Source of the DNA: Phaeotremella fagi
Lineage: Eukaryota; Basidiomycota; Tremellomycetes; Tremellales; Phaeotremellaceae
DNA length: 64,000 bases
Direction of reading: 5' to 3'
Assembly: GCA_001599715.1 (NCBI GenBank)
Contig: BCHU01000004.1
Location: forward strand, 1,488,001 to 1,552,000
Position 1 is the first letter of the stretch. Each line of letters begins with the position of its first letter. Of this stretch, positions 34,465 through 46,038 are shown in pieces. Position numbers and translations under genes: made by a program. The notes under the pieces were generated by a model. That model made no database searches and was not told the origin of the DNA. It saw nothing but the letters and a program-made list of their open reading frames with translations.

Positions 34465-34887
34465 TTACCCCGCAAGACTTTTTCTAGATTCCTCAGAAGT
34501 GTTCACCGATTTTTCGACATTCTTGCGATCTTTCAAAATGATACTCCGTAAGATCTCACCAAGCTTTCCAATATAAATCTTATCTTCGTTGACCCTTCTC
34601 TCAATATAGTCTACACTGAGACTTAGACGAATAGCAAAACTGAACATATCGGAATAGTACGAGTTAATCGTCAATGAGGATCAAACATCGGATGGGACTT
34701 ACGAATCTCTTGATCTCTGATCATCTTTTCCGAGAATCTTATCCATACAAGTTCTTCCATGATGTTTATCCAGATTCCTGTAATCGACCTTGCAAGATCT
34801 CGTTTGGAGTGTATATGATTTATCTGAGAACAGTGTGTTTGGGATACCCATTTGAATGGTATAATTGTCTGTATCAATTTTGGACAT
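34465..34887 (-). CDS. Family C, N-terminal-half copy, 119 aa
   Basis: complement(join(34465..34639,34703..34887)). It starts MSKIDTDNYTIQMGIPNTLF and ends EESRKSLAG. It aligns with the first half of the full-length family C protein at 36634-37418: NYTIQMGIPNTLFSDKSYTL against KYTIQMGVKDTEFSDDYYTL, then IGKLGEILRSIILKDR against LGTELRRIIKVDRGE. The intron sits at the same place (DS|F here, ES|I there). The frame stops where the C-terminal-half copy at 35520 begins its similarity. Function unknown; it could be a truncated but expressed gene or a decaying copy. Confidence 0.6.
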
Positions 34888-35519
34888 GTCTTAAATGTGA
34901 GTTGAGATTGGGGATACCGGAATTCAAGGATAAAGAAAAGCGGAGAGCTTCACTTTCATCAATGGTGTTTATAGATTAATCCATTAGTCTTTATCGGAGA
35001 AATTTCTTCAGTTCTTATCGGGATTCTCATCCTTATCTAGATTCTTGTGAAAGAACGGATGTACTGTATATCTATGAATTGTCAAATTTCGGAAAGAGAG
35101 AAGGAGGTTTGTCGGGGTACCATTGGCACCATGTAGAAGGCTGTGGAAATTTTCGTGGCAAATTCCACGCTGCCACTGATAAAATCGCTACAAGCTGACC
35201 TATAGTATCCCGCGGATATTTCTATCTCAATCAACAGCGAATGCATATTCCCAAATAGGTTACCTTGCATAGCACCACACTTCACTCAACAGCTCACTAT
35301 TTGCTCCTTGTGGCTTTCACACTGTAATCTCCACGCTACAACAAATGGATAGACAGCGAGTACTGGTCGTCACCAACATCACCTGCATATTCCTAATCAA
35401 GCACTTATATTTATCTATATACAATCTCCTCGTCATCCTCTCATACATAAAATTCAGAACCCTTATCGCCACTTCCTTTCATCCTGCCACTTCCCTTTTA
35501 CCTTACCTCGAAGGCATGA
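34888..35519. other. Intergenic region between two family C copies
   Basis: 632 bp. I see no remnant of the missing half of either neighbour in it, and no other gene. Confidence 0.4.
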
Positions 35520-36084
35520 CTATTTGAGCTCAGAAGCCTTTTCTTCTTGAGCGACTGAACCCCCTTCCTCCTCTTCCTCTGGTAGATAGCTGGTAAAGCT
35601 TGCACCACAGTTCTCAGCCATGATTCGAGTGAGCTCAGCCCCCAAACGGGTATAGGGACTGACGGTGGTGAGATGTTGATGACTACCTATTTTCTCGTCG
35701 AAGAGTTTTCTGGGAAGATAAGCCCTGTATGTTAAAATAGAAGACCTTGAAAGACATTTTCAGTAAAAAAACAGTAACGCGTGAGACTCAGAGCTGAACT
35801 TACAAATCTTGCTCTGAGCGGTCTTCTTTACCCAACTTCTCAACATACATTTGTCTAGCAGGATGGGAGAATGTTTTCTCGTAGGATTTGTTTGCATCTT
35901 CACCTTGAAGTGGGTATTTATCCTTGTTGTTGTTGATCGTGATTGAATGCCCTGCTGTCGAGCGTTCACCAATGTTGTACATACATATATGCTGATTGAG
36001 CGTACTAAAGATCTGGTTATGCTCCTCAAGGAGTGACTTGGTTTTTCCGGGGAGGAAGGAGTCTGTGAGGTGTTTACTGGACAT
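35520..36084 (-). CDS. Family C, C-terminal-half copy, 161 aa
   Basis: complement(join(35520..35724,35804..36084)). It starts MSSKHLTDSFLPGKTKSLLE and ends EEKASELK. From about residue 17 it aligns with the second half of the full-length gene at 36634-37418: LLEEHNQIFSTL against LDEEHESISKLL, NKSYEKTFSHPARQ against NQMYESTFSHSGR, PYTRLGAELTRIMAENC against TQAMRLGEKLFQSIACD. The intron falls at an equivalent place, between the FSH block and the final helix. No N-terminal half precedes it. Function unknown. Confidence 0.65.
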
Positions 36085-36633
36085 GGTGACTATTCAAAGT
36101 ATATCGATGTATAGTTTATCGTTGGATGTTGGTTGAATCGGTTTGAGTGAGTGGATGTAAAGAAGAGAGAAAGAAAGAGAGAATAACTGGCTTCTTATAA
36201 TGCTCCACTTGGAGAGCCTCCAATGAATTGAAAGGATCTTTCCCCGATCGAAATGCATATTCGACAAAAGAGGGAAATACCGATATATCCGATAAAACGA
36301 CTTCATGCAGAAAGGATTTCAAGTTCGTAACACAGTCTTATCGGTGGAGCTGATTGACTTATTTTCCGGGACACTCCTTTTAGTGAAATGAAGTCAGTTT
36401 CTTAGATGGCCACTTGTTCGAAAAGGTCGGTGGCAAAGTAAGGCAGAACGGGCCAGTGGTCACATCCACAGAAAATCCATCTTAACTAAAATTACTTTCT
36501 TAACACTGATTGTATTTCTGTCTACTCTAGAAACAACAATCCCTGTATACACAAGCCTCTCCACCTCACCCTCCACTGGTAACTCCATTCATTCCTCCGT
36601 TACCACACTCTGTATCTTGACTGATGAAGGGGA
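36085..36633. other. Intergenic region between family C copies
   Basis: 549 bp upstream of the C-terminal-half copy. No trace of an N-terminal half in frame that I can see. Confidence 0.35.
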
Positions 36634-37418
36634 CTATTGGTCAAAGACCGATGGTGGTACAATACCAGTTTCGTCGCACGCGATGGATTGAAAGAGCTTC
36701 TCTCCCAAACGCATGGCTTGGGTGACTGAACCTGTATACCCTAAACGTTTTGAAGCATCAAGATGGACGAGCATAGTATATAGCTTGAAAGAATCCATAG
36801 CGGCTCTAGAATGTATCAGCCACGACTCAGATCGTTTACTTTCACTCACTGGTCGTCTTTGGATCGGTCGCCTTGGTACCTTCCTGAGTGTGAGAAGGTG
36901 CTTTCGTACATTTGGTTTGCACGTTTGTTCTTGAATGTGTACGTTGTACCATCGGAGAAGGTGAGGGTTTGAGGACTCCAGTCTGTTTCTGGATCAACGA
37001 TGTCGAGAAGCTTGCTGATGGACTCGTGCTCTTCATCTAAGGAGAAAGACTCTCCTCGATCGACTTTGATGATTCGGCGGAGCTCTGTACCGAGGGTGAC
37101 GTAGGAAGTCTCGCCCCAAGTGGGGTGCCTACCACGGAACTTTGGATTGAAGCTGTACGCAATAGCGATTCTAGATTGGTACAAGTCAGCGCATGTGGTT
37201 TTACAAGATGGATAACAAGTACACCGCACTCACGATTCGACGGACTTATCTTCGTGGCCAGAAGGGACCAAGATCCAGTCTTTCTTTTTCTCTCTCTCCC
37301 TCTCGAGTTGGTCGAAGGCCATCTTGCCTCGTTCGGTTTGGAGGGTATAATAATCATCAGAAAACTCAGTATCTTTGACACCCATTTGGATAGTGTATTT
37401 AGAGTCGTCGGTTGACAT
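36634..37418 (-). CDS. Family C, full-length copy, about 225 aa, three exons
   Basis: Starts MSTDDSKYTIQMGVKDTEFS. Exon 1 ends ...EDKSVES, exon 2 starts IAIAYSFNPKFRGRHP and ends DRSKDDQ, and exon 3 starts AAMDSFKLYTMLV and ends PPSVFDQ. The first part (YTIQMG, YYTLQTERGKMAFDQLE, LGTELRRIIKVDRGE) and the second part (LTFSDGTTYTFKNK, MYESTFSHSGR, TQAMRLGEKLFQSIACDETG) each have a separate one-half paralog downstream on the same strand. No signal peptide, membrane segment or known domain. Unlike families A and B it has introns. Confidence 0.65.
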
Positions 37419-38167
37419 ATTGGATAGGATAAATGAGATGAAGTTGATGTTTGTTGTAATGAATAAGTTGAAGTTGGAAAGAGGATGAAGAAGAGAGATA
37501 AAAACGACCAGCTGAACTGACATTTTATGCACAGTCAAGTGGAAGGCTCTGTGCAGTATCAATGGATGTTCTTTCTTTTCATCTGACTCTCCAAAAAGGA
37601 TCATCAACCTTTGAAGATATCGGTGCTCAACTGCAAGATCAAAGGATGATTAACCTGATCTGAAAGGTGTGGAGCAGACAAAATATCTTACACCCGCTCC
37701 ACTCCTCTCTTTTGTATATTCTTGAAATCTAATGAATGGATGTCAATATGTAAACGGTTTCAGTACCGTTTCAAGGATATATCGAGGAGATTTTATCCCG
37801 ACGTTAAACGAGCGATCCTTTTACTTGAGATAAGGAAAAGCTGATAGTGAATCAAATGCCGAAAAGCTGTGCAGAGCATGAAGAGAGCTGGTTTTTCCAG
37901 CATGTTCTATAGGTGACTTTCTTCTGGATAATCAATGGCGATAGTAAATATAGTAAATGAGTAATCGCCTGTGAGACGTTGAGAATTCCAGGTTCGTGGC
38001 TTGGTGGATGATGACATCCGGATTTTGATGATACCCAGGATCCTCATTTTGATCGGTGGAAACACCACTTTGCCACAAATCATCATCACGCTGAGCAATC
38101 AATATCCTAGCATCCTTGTTCATGTGACAAAAATCTCTCGGTTTCGAAGCAACCCAATCCGACGACC
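37419..38167. other. Intergenic region upstream of full-length family C gene
   Basis: 749 bp between the family C start and the TFIIIA stop, both genes on the minus strand. Several short frames on both strands, none convincing. Confidence 0.4.
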
Positions 38168-39948
38168 TTATTTCCTGCCATCACCATTCCTATAAAGCAA
38201 CCGTCTAACCTCCATATCATCCAATTCAACCCCATGATCCCCCTTAAGATGTCTTCTGACATCATAAACCCTCCAAAACCTAAACGCACAAGGTCGACCT
38301 CTAACATCCCCATCCCCATCTCCATCTTCGACGTCAACCTCCCGTCTTAGTGATCCAGCAATAAGTTCAAATCCATCTTTTCCCCCATCCTCCAATTCAA
38401 TTTCACCTAGATGACATAAATGGAACGGACAGCCGTATCTTCGATAATCCTTTCCTCCTTCCAATGAAGCTTCTCCGGTTAGTTCTTCTTTTTGGTTTTT
38501 CTTCACTGTGTCTAGATCTATGGATTTGGATGGGGATTTGGACGGTGGGTTGGATGAGAGTTTATGCGTTTCCATGTGTCGGACTAGATTCGTAGCATGG
38601 GCATACGATTTTTGACATATCTCACATTCGTGAATTTTGATCTTGAGATGGAAGGATCGTTTGTGAGTGTCGAAAGCGAATTTCTATTAAAATAAGAGTT
38701 AAACACATGCTAGATACTTGTAAATTGGACTTACAGTTTTGAACTTCTTCTCACATTCCGCATAATCACACTCCCATTCCTTGCCAGCCTCTCCACCAAG
38801 TATTCTAACCAATTTTGGACTTTTACCACCACTTCCTACCTCCTCCAAAAGAGCTTCACTTCTTCTTCGTTTCTTTGCTCGTCGTGAGAGACCCTCAGCG
38901 ATGATTGCAGGTAGATCTTCATCCTCGGTGACCACCTTTTGATTTTCCAAATCAATCTGTCGATCTTGATGAACTTTTAAATGATCTCGCAGAGTTTTCG
39001 TTGATTTAAACGTTCTTCCCTAAGACTTGTGTCAGCTTTCAATAAGTTTCTCCGATTGGTAACTGACTTTGCACTCATCATGTGGACAGGTTGGTGGATG
39101 TTCCTGATGTATATGAAGTTGCAGAGCTGACCATACTTGAAAGGTCGGTAGTTCACCTTGATGAGAGGGATGTGAGCAGGTATATCGTGTAGCTGTAAAA
39201 CATCAATATGAGAAGTATTCTTGGTGAAAAAGGAATACCCACCATCATGAGTCTTCTCGTGAGCTTTCAAATGCTGCTTCAAAGCAAACGACCAAGTACA
39301 TCCGGGATGAGTACAAGGATAAGGTTTAGTTCCAGCTGGCATATGAGCTAAAGTAACATGATCACGAAGATGGTGAGCTTTGTGGAAAGACTCTCCACAG
39401 TGCGAACACTTCTCGAGTCAGTTCAAGTCTCCTCCAAAGAATCGAATCAACGTACAGAATACACCTCCGCCTCGTCATGGCCTAATTCATGTCTTTTCAA
39501 ATGCGACGAAGTCCAAAACCTCTTATCACAACCCGATCTAGTACATTTAAACTGTTTTTCATCCTCCGATAAATGAGTCCGTAGATGTGCAGTAAGGTGT
39601 GAAGCTCGTAAATAAGTTTGTGAACAATGAGGACAAGGATGGGGTCTCTGTCCAATTCACGTCAGTGATGAAATACGATTAAAGGAGATTGAGCCTTACT
39701 TCACCCGTATGAGTTATTTCATGTTCAGCCAGTCTTGAGGGTTTGAAATATGCTTTATCGCATCCGTCGAAACTACATATGAATTTACGTTCGGTTCTGG
39801 AAGGTGGACGACGGGGTGGAGTTGAACTAGAGGCGGTTGCGTTGGTGGGTGGAGTGGGTTTACGAAGTTTGGGTGCTAGTATTGGGGGAGTAGATGTGAT
39901 ATGTTGTGATTGAGGCTGTGTTGGTAGAAGTTGCTGGACTATCGACAT
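38168..39948 (-). CDS. PZF1: Transcription factor IIIA, multi-C2H2 zinc-finger protein
   Basis: TFIIIA binds the internal control region of 5S rRNA genes and recruits TFIIIC and Pol III; it also binds 5S rRNA. The leader MSIVQQLLPTQPQSQHITST is followed by nine classical fingers. They run from FICSFDGCDKAYFKPSRLAE through HPCPHCSQTYLRASHLTAHL, FKCTRSGCDKRFWTSSHLKR, YPCTHPGCTWSFALKQHLKA and CPHDECKGRTFKSTKTLRDH to HECEICQKSYAHATNLVRHM. Between fingers 7 and 8 lies a basic linker (SRRAKKRRRSEALLEE), a likely nuclear localisation signal. A divergent tenth finger-like segment (YGCPFHLC ... YDVRRHLKGDH) ends the protein. About five introns. It is divergent from the Rho GTPase gene. Confidence 0.88.
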
Positions 39949-40257
39949 GATAATTAGCAAATCTGATGATAAATCCTGAGAAAAATGGTTCAAAAAAACC
40001 AAAAAAATTACAAAGACAACAACAAACGGTAGTAACCGGTGATAAAGTTGATTCCGTTGTGTACTAAAACAAGTACACGTAATTAAATGCATTCTCCCCT
40101 TTAACGCGACTTGCTTGTTTTGCGTTGGCTGGGTGATTGTTTGTTTGATGGTGATAAAGTGTGAATTGATGACGACAAGACAGTAATTGATAGCGAGCAC
40201 ACTAGTAACAGTAATCGTATAGTTAGCTACAAGTAAACGGTCAACAGAATTGGGAAG
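39949..40257. promoter_or_regulatory. Divergent promoter TFIIIA / Rho GTPase
   Basis: 309 bp between two starts. No specific element recognised. Confidence 0.35.
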
Positions 40258-41258
40258 ATGTCGGTAAGTTTTATCACATCTCAGTTGATCAACATCTTAT
40301 CAATATCTTAGTACGAAGACGGTAGTCAATCTAGACGACCTGATGTTAAAAGGAAGCTCGTGGTAGTAGGAGATGGTGGTGAGTAAAAGGGTCTTACAAG
40401 ATCTGTTATATCGAATTACTGATCGATCTTATCTTGAAGGTTGCGGTAAAACATGTCTCTTAACGGTCTATGCAGAAAATCGATTCCCAGAGGTAAACAA
40501 TCTAATCTAATCATGAAATGATAACTGATACGGGTCTCAGGACTACGTCCCAACAGTATTCGAAAACTTGATAACGATGATACCCCACCCCAACGATCCT
40601 ACTAAAATCATCGAATTGGCTTTGTGGGATACGGCAGGTCAAGAGGATTTCGATAGGTTACGACCGTTGAGTTATAACGATACGGATGTTATTTTGATTG
40701 TTTTCGCTTGTAATCATCGACCTAGTTTGATGAATGTTCAGGATAAGGTGGGTTTGGGGTATGGGGTGGGGAGATGGGGTCTTCATGGGTTGTGATAAAG
40801 GAAGAAAGGTTATTGAGCGAAGAGTGAAGGTAGTGAATGCCCTCCCATACGGCCAATCTACCTTCGTTCAAACTCAAACCTACTCCTAAACCACACCAGA
40901 ACCACTTCCCCAAATCCCCCCTCTCCCAAAAAAGGCAAACTCCAAGCTAACACCCAAACAGTGGTACCCCGAAATGGCCCATTTCTGCGAAAACGTCCCC
41001 ATCCTCCTAATCTGCACCAAAACAGATCTCAGAACCGACCAAACCCAACAATCCTTAATGTCTGCCCAAGGAACTACACCCATAACAACACTCGAAGGTG
41101 AAAAAGTCGCTAAACAGATCAACGCCAAGAGGTATCTGGAATGTTCGGCTAAATTTGGTCAAGGGGTCAGCGGGGTTTTTGATGCTGCGATTAGGGAATC
41201 TTTGGGGAGGGGTAGGATTAGGTTGGGGAGTAAAGGGAAGAAATGTGTGGTTCTTTAG
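40258..41258 (+). CDS. Rho-family small GTPase
   Basis: Membrane-anchored molecular switch controlling actin and polarity. Exon 1 is only ATGTCG (40258-40263); exon 2 starts at 40312. Landmarks: P-loop [14 protein letters not shown], effector region [30 protein letters not shown] (switch II), LICTKTDLR (NKxD variant TKxD, usual in Rho), [10 protein letters not shown], and a C-terminal CVVL geranylgeranylation box after GSKGKK. The ring of Rho signatures is clear. The effector loop NLITMI differs from Rho1 (YVADV), so it is a Rho3/Rho4-like or lineage-specific member rather than Rho1 or Cdc42. Confidence 0.85.
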
Positions 41259-41664
41259 GTTTTTGGGAGATGATTTCTTTTTTGCTGGGTGGTTTTGGGT
41301 TAAGCAGTTTTTCTTTGGATGGATCTTTTCAAAAACATCGATTCAGTTTCATCGCTTCACTAATTCCATTCGCTCCAATCTTCCTTCGACATCTCATTAT
41401 ACCCACATACCTCTACCATGATTTCAAGGAGGAAATTCTATCATCAACATCTCCAAAACGAATCGATCATCATCAACTCCTCTTTCAATCCCCCACTTGC
41501 TCCGACTTTTTTTTGTCACATTTAATAATCCTTGATACCCCTGTATGTATTTACCCCTGTGCGTCGAAGTGCAACGAGTCAAGCCATTCGTGAATAAAAA
41601 CTAAAATACATCAAGAGATAACGAAAGTAAAAAACCGTAAAGTCCCATCCTACAACGCACAAAC
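41259..41664. other. Convergent 3' region Rho GTPase / BUB1
   Basis: 406 bp between two stops; AT-rich with a T run near 41508. Probably 3'-UTRs and polyadenylation sites. No gene seen. Confidence 0.35.
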
Positions 41665-44600
41665 CTAACGTCTAACCAAAGCTCCCAATTCAATCTTCTT
41701 CAAAAAAGATTTCAAATTCTTTCCCCCCTTCTGACAATTCTCTTCTAACCAATCCTGGAATTCGACAAGTATCAATTCAAGTTGATGGTTTATCGGGATT
41801 TCCCTGTGGTCCCCTTGAGAGTCGGAAGTGGGGTTCAAGAGAAGATCGAATAATTGATTCCAAAGATTCTGTTGCCAGTACTAAAGCGTTGTCATCAATA
41901 TTAATCATGTTTGAAAGAGTCATTCGACTTACCCTCTTCAAAGGAGTAACCACTTTATATCGTCCATCGACCAAACCCACACTTTCCCCCGAAACATATT
42001 TCCCAAACAACAAACAATAAACAATCCCCATCAACCCGAAATAATCAGTTTCAAAACTCCATTCCCTTCCCTGCTGCATCTCCAAACAATCCTTCTCATC
42101 GACTTTCCAATCAGCCACAAATCTCTGTCTGTTACCTAAAGGATAAACCGATAAATCGATCGATCGTCCGAAATCAATCAATTTGATTCCCTTGTGGGAC
42201 CAGCCTTCTTGGCCTGTTTTGTTGTATTTCGGGGACCAGTCTGTGGGGTTGGTTTTGGGTGGGGTCTCAAGTCTTATCATGCAGTTGTCGATTTTTAGGT
42301 CGCCATGGATGAAATTTTTTTTATGGAGTTCGATGATCGTTTTCATTAGTTCTATAGTGAAGAAGATGGCGACTAGTTCATCAACACCAGTCCCACCTGC
42401 TGAGGGTGATATACCGTAGGAACTGGATTTATTGACGATATCGAGTAAGGTACCTTGAGAAGAGTAATCAAGTAATAAATGACTTTCGTCCGAGTACTTG
42501 ATCAATTTCTTGGGTGTAACGATGGATTGATTAATCATCGAACCGTTTCCAATTAAAGTCTGATGGATCCTGTTGAGAATGATGAATTCCCACAACGAAG
42601 ATGGTTTCTCAACTTTGATAGCCACAAGTGATTCATCGATAACCTCATCATCCTCATCTTCATCGTCACTGTCAATCTCATCTTGAGCCGTTCGAACGTC
42701 TACATCGACACCTAAGAAAACAGCACCGAAACCACCTTCACCGATTTTATCTTTGATTTCATACTTCATACCGTTCAGTTCAAGTTGATAAACTTCTTCT
42801 GGGGCAAGTGAAACCCGGGACGAAGCTGTACTACCGCGTCTCTGAGTCTTTTGGGAATGTTTCTGAAGTTTTTCTAATTGATTAGATTCCACTTGACTGA
42901 GATCGATTAGGTTGGGATAGGAAGTTGGTGCTGGTTCGATGGTGGATAAGATATGATCGATCACTTCGTCAGCTGATGGATTGCATGGATTGGAGAATGT
43001 GAATCCAGAAGAGGTCGCCGTACCATCTTTGATAACCATGGTATCAGGATTATCAGCTTTGAAAGGTATAGTAAATCCCTCTGGTAGATTTTCAGTAGGT
43101 ATGATACCTGAACAACTAAAGTTTGGTGAAGACATGTCTGATCTATCAACAAGGAACCCTTCTGGTGTATCAGATCTGGATCCAGTACCTGTATTTTCAT
43201 TGATCACCGGTAACGATAAACCTAAGTCGTCAGGATTGGAAAGAATAACCCCCTCGTCGCCTTCAGCTTCTTCGATCGCAGTCTGAGCTGTACTAAATCT
43301 TCTAGTCCCACCGATAGAAGATCTCATCGTCATTTGAGTGAATTCACATGTTCGTTCAGTGATCGGTGTCATCTGATGGATATTATCGAAATGCTTCATC
43401 ATCCGATAAGGAACTTCCTCCTCCTCCTCTTCTTCGTCATCAACCTCGTTAACGTTGATATGAGTTTCCGCGTCGACTTGATCATTCTGATATTGAGCTT
43501 CCTCCTCTTCCTCATCTTCAGCAATAGGTCTGAACCCAACTGAACGTGGTTTCTTCTCGAACACGGCCGGTGTAGCAAAGACATTTGGAGCTGGAGCTGG
43601 GGCTGATACCGGTACTGAGCTTGTTTCCGGTACATCGTAGCCCTGATGAGCAGCGAAAGGTCGACTTGCTAAAGGAGTTCTAGATGCCAAAGGTGTTTTA
43701 GCAGGTGTTTCACTGAAAACATTGAATTTTGATGATTTAACCGAGGGAACCGCATTCTCATCAGAGAACATGTTGATTTTGGGAGTGTCAGAGAAAACGT
43801 TGGTTTGGACGAATTGTCTGTTTTGGGTGATATGACCTGAGGCGGGTGTTGGGGTTGGAGGTACGAATGATGGTGTCATCATTGTAACTGGATTGGTTCT
43901 TGGTGGTAAAGGTGTTGGGAGAGGAGCTACGACATCATCCTCCTCTTCGTCTGATGATCCACTTTCTGAATCGGTGTCACTGTCACTACGATGACCGGCT
44001 CCGATGGTTTGGTTGAACATCCCTCGAACATCTTCATCAGCAAGTTTGGTGTTAACAGTGGGAGATGGCATTGATTTTTTAGGTGCCTCCTTGGGTGTGG
44101 ACGCTGAAGGAAAGATGATTAGTCTTTTTTCATGTCAAGTCTAGCCACTTACATCCAGGTTTATGCCATGTTCTTTCCCAATCCTTAACTTCTTTCCAAT
44201 CTTTACCCAACAAACCTCTTTGTCTGGCTCTGATTTCTTCGAAACTCCATTCTTCTCCACCTTTATAAACGTTGTACCAATCAAACATCCGTCTTTCAGT
44301 TTTACCAGCAGCAGTCTTAATCTCCGGTCCGTCCGTGGGACACTCCCAAGGTTGTCTGGCATAGTGTGTGACTGCAGCCACTGGTTTAGGACGAGAAGGT
44401 GCTTTTCGAGTTGAAGGTGGAGCTGGAATGTTTGGAAGGGAAGTGCTTAAAGATGTGGTATCGTAGTATCGTAATGGATCGGATTTAAGGAGTTCAGCTT
44501 CAGTCGGTGGTTGTCTGAGTCTGGAGAAAACTTCTTCTGCATTTCGAAAAGCGTCATCACCACCCTAGCAGTCGGGTTAGTAATGCACCGCCGAGTATCG

Positions 44601-45690
44601 CCTCACACTCACCTCATCTTTAAAGACCTCAACTTTAGGTGTACGAGGTGCGACTCTGTTTCTAGCAGCGCTTTGAGGTAAGACCTCCCCCTTCCATGGA
44701 GTAGGTTCAACGACGTTCTCTTTCCTTCTTCCATCTCTTGTACCAAAATCAGCCCATTCGCCTGGAGCAGTGTCTTCACCAGCTTTCTTTTCATCAGAGA
44801 AGATTTCCATTTTGGAACCATTAGGATTTCTCGATACGGGTCGTTGCAGTGTTTGAGATTGGGTTGCACCGGATACCGAGGACAACGTCGTTGAACCACT
44901 TGACATACCTAAGACGGTTCTACCACTACCAGGAGTACGTGCTGGAATAGGTTCGTCATCTGGGATTTGATCTGATGACAGGACGAGGATACGTTCTAGG
45001 AATGCTTGATGACGGGTTTTGAGTCTTTCAGGTGGAGCAGCTTTTCTAGCCATACCTAATCGAAATACTTCATCTGCCTTTTTGCGTCTACAAGGGATGT
45101 ATAAGTATGAAAACTGGTTAAGCACGTCAATACACTCACCTTCCTAATCCCTCCAGAGCTGAAGCCCACTCTTCATAAAACAAAGCATGTCTAGTACCAA
45201 TATCTCTTGATTCCAAAAATGACCAAACCTCCTCTCGACGTTCGACATGTCGAGTATACATGATCCAGAGTTTCAAATACCTAACATCCTGACCATACCT
45301 AACATCAGTCAGAAATCTTCGGGTAGTAGATTCAAGTAAAGGTAAAAGATGACTGGCGGAAGAAGGATGATGTTGAATAGTGAAAAGGATGTATTTGTTA
45401 TAAACGTCGAATAGATCTTGATAACCTGAAACCATCTCTTCACCTTCTTGATCTCTTTTTTCAGCCTCTTTGATATCTAATTGAAATTGTTCATGGCCAT
45501 CGTTGATCACTTTTTCAGCTTCTGAGTTTTCTTTGACAAAGAGGGTGGAGAGTGTTGCTGCTGATCTACCTGTTGCTAGGGGTCTGATGTTCTCCTTTTG
45601 AGATTCTAGTAACGTGAAATCGGTGGTTGGAGTTGGTGGTGGGAGTGAAGTCGATGTCGATGTCGGTGCTGGTGAGAAGAGTGAGTCCAT
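41665..45690 (-). CDS. BUB1: Spindle checkpoint kinase Bub1 (MadBub type)
   Basis: Kinetochore checkpoint protein of about 1,230 aa. The N-terminus has a KEN box (ESQKENIRP) before the Mad3/Bub1 TPR domain (YLKLWIMYTRHVERREEVWS, TRHALFYEEWASALEGLGR). A second KEN (RRKENVVEP) follows, then EEWSFEEIRARQRGLLG. After a long acidic disordered middle the kinase domain begins MKYEIKDKIGEGGFGAVFLG. It has HGDLKIDNCMIR, IKLIDFGRSIDL and DCLEMQQGREWSFETDYFGL and ends KKIELGALVRR. The last exon is joined by removing an intron after PLKR. N-terminal KEN boxes plus an intact kinase suggest one gene serves both Bub1 and Mad3/BubR1 roles. It is divergent from an unknown gene. Confidence 0.93.
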
Positions 45691-46038
45691 TGTGAGTGAG
45701 AGGGGACAGGGGATGAAAAAGACAATGAAATAGGAGAAAAAAGTAACGAAAAATAACAATGAAAATGGACAAATAAATCAGTCTCGTCTTGTTTATGTTG
45801 ATTCAGAAATGCCACGTGGAAATAAATAACACGTAATATTTAAATGGTGCCCCGCATCAGCATTGTCCACTTCCCACTGTATGGTGGCAAACACATGATT
45901 GATCACGACAACGACCTTGGAGGTGGTGACAACACTCAAAGTGATAGCGACAACGATTGTAACAGTAACAGTAATGATCAAAAGACGATAACAACACTTT
46001 CTTCAATAACAATACACCACCCCACCCATTCACCCATC
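45691..46038. promoter_or_regulatory. Divergent promoter BUB1 / unknown gene
   Basis: 348 bp. The frame of the rightward gene stays open back to an ATG at 45844, so part of this could be coding; the sequence there is Asp/Asn/Ser-repeat-like (GACAACGACC, AACAGTAACAGT). Confidence 0.4.

Noticed and set aside
34674..34979. 101-codon + strand frame
   Set aside because: It is antisense to the family C N-half gene, whose minus-strand frame aligns with a paralog.
34262..37620. Mobile element as cause of the family C rearrangement
   Set aside because: I see no terminal repeats, target-site duplications or transposase remnants in the gaps.
45844..46038. N-terminal extension of the unknown gene next to BUB1
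   Set aside because: The frame is open, but the sequence is repeat-like and lies in the short divergent promoter, so I prefer the ATG at 46039; not excluded.
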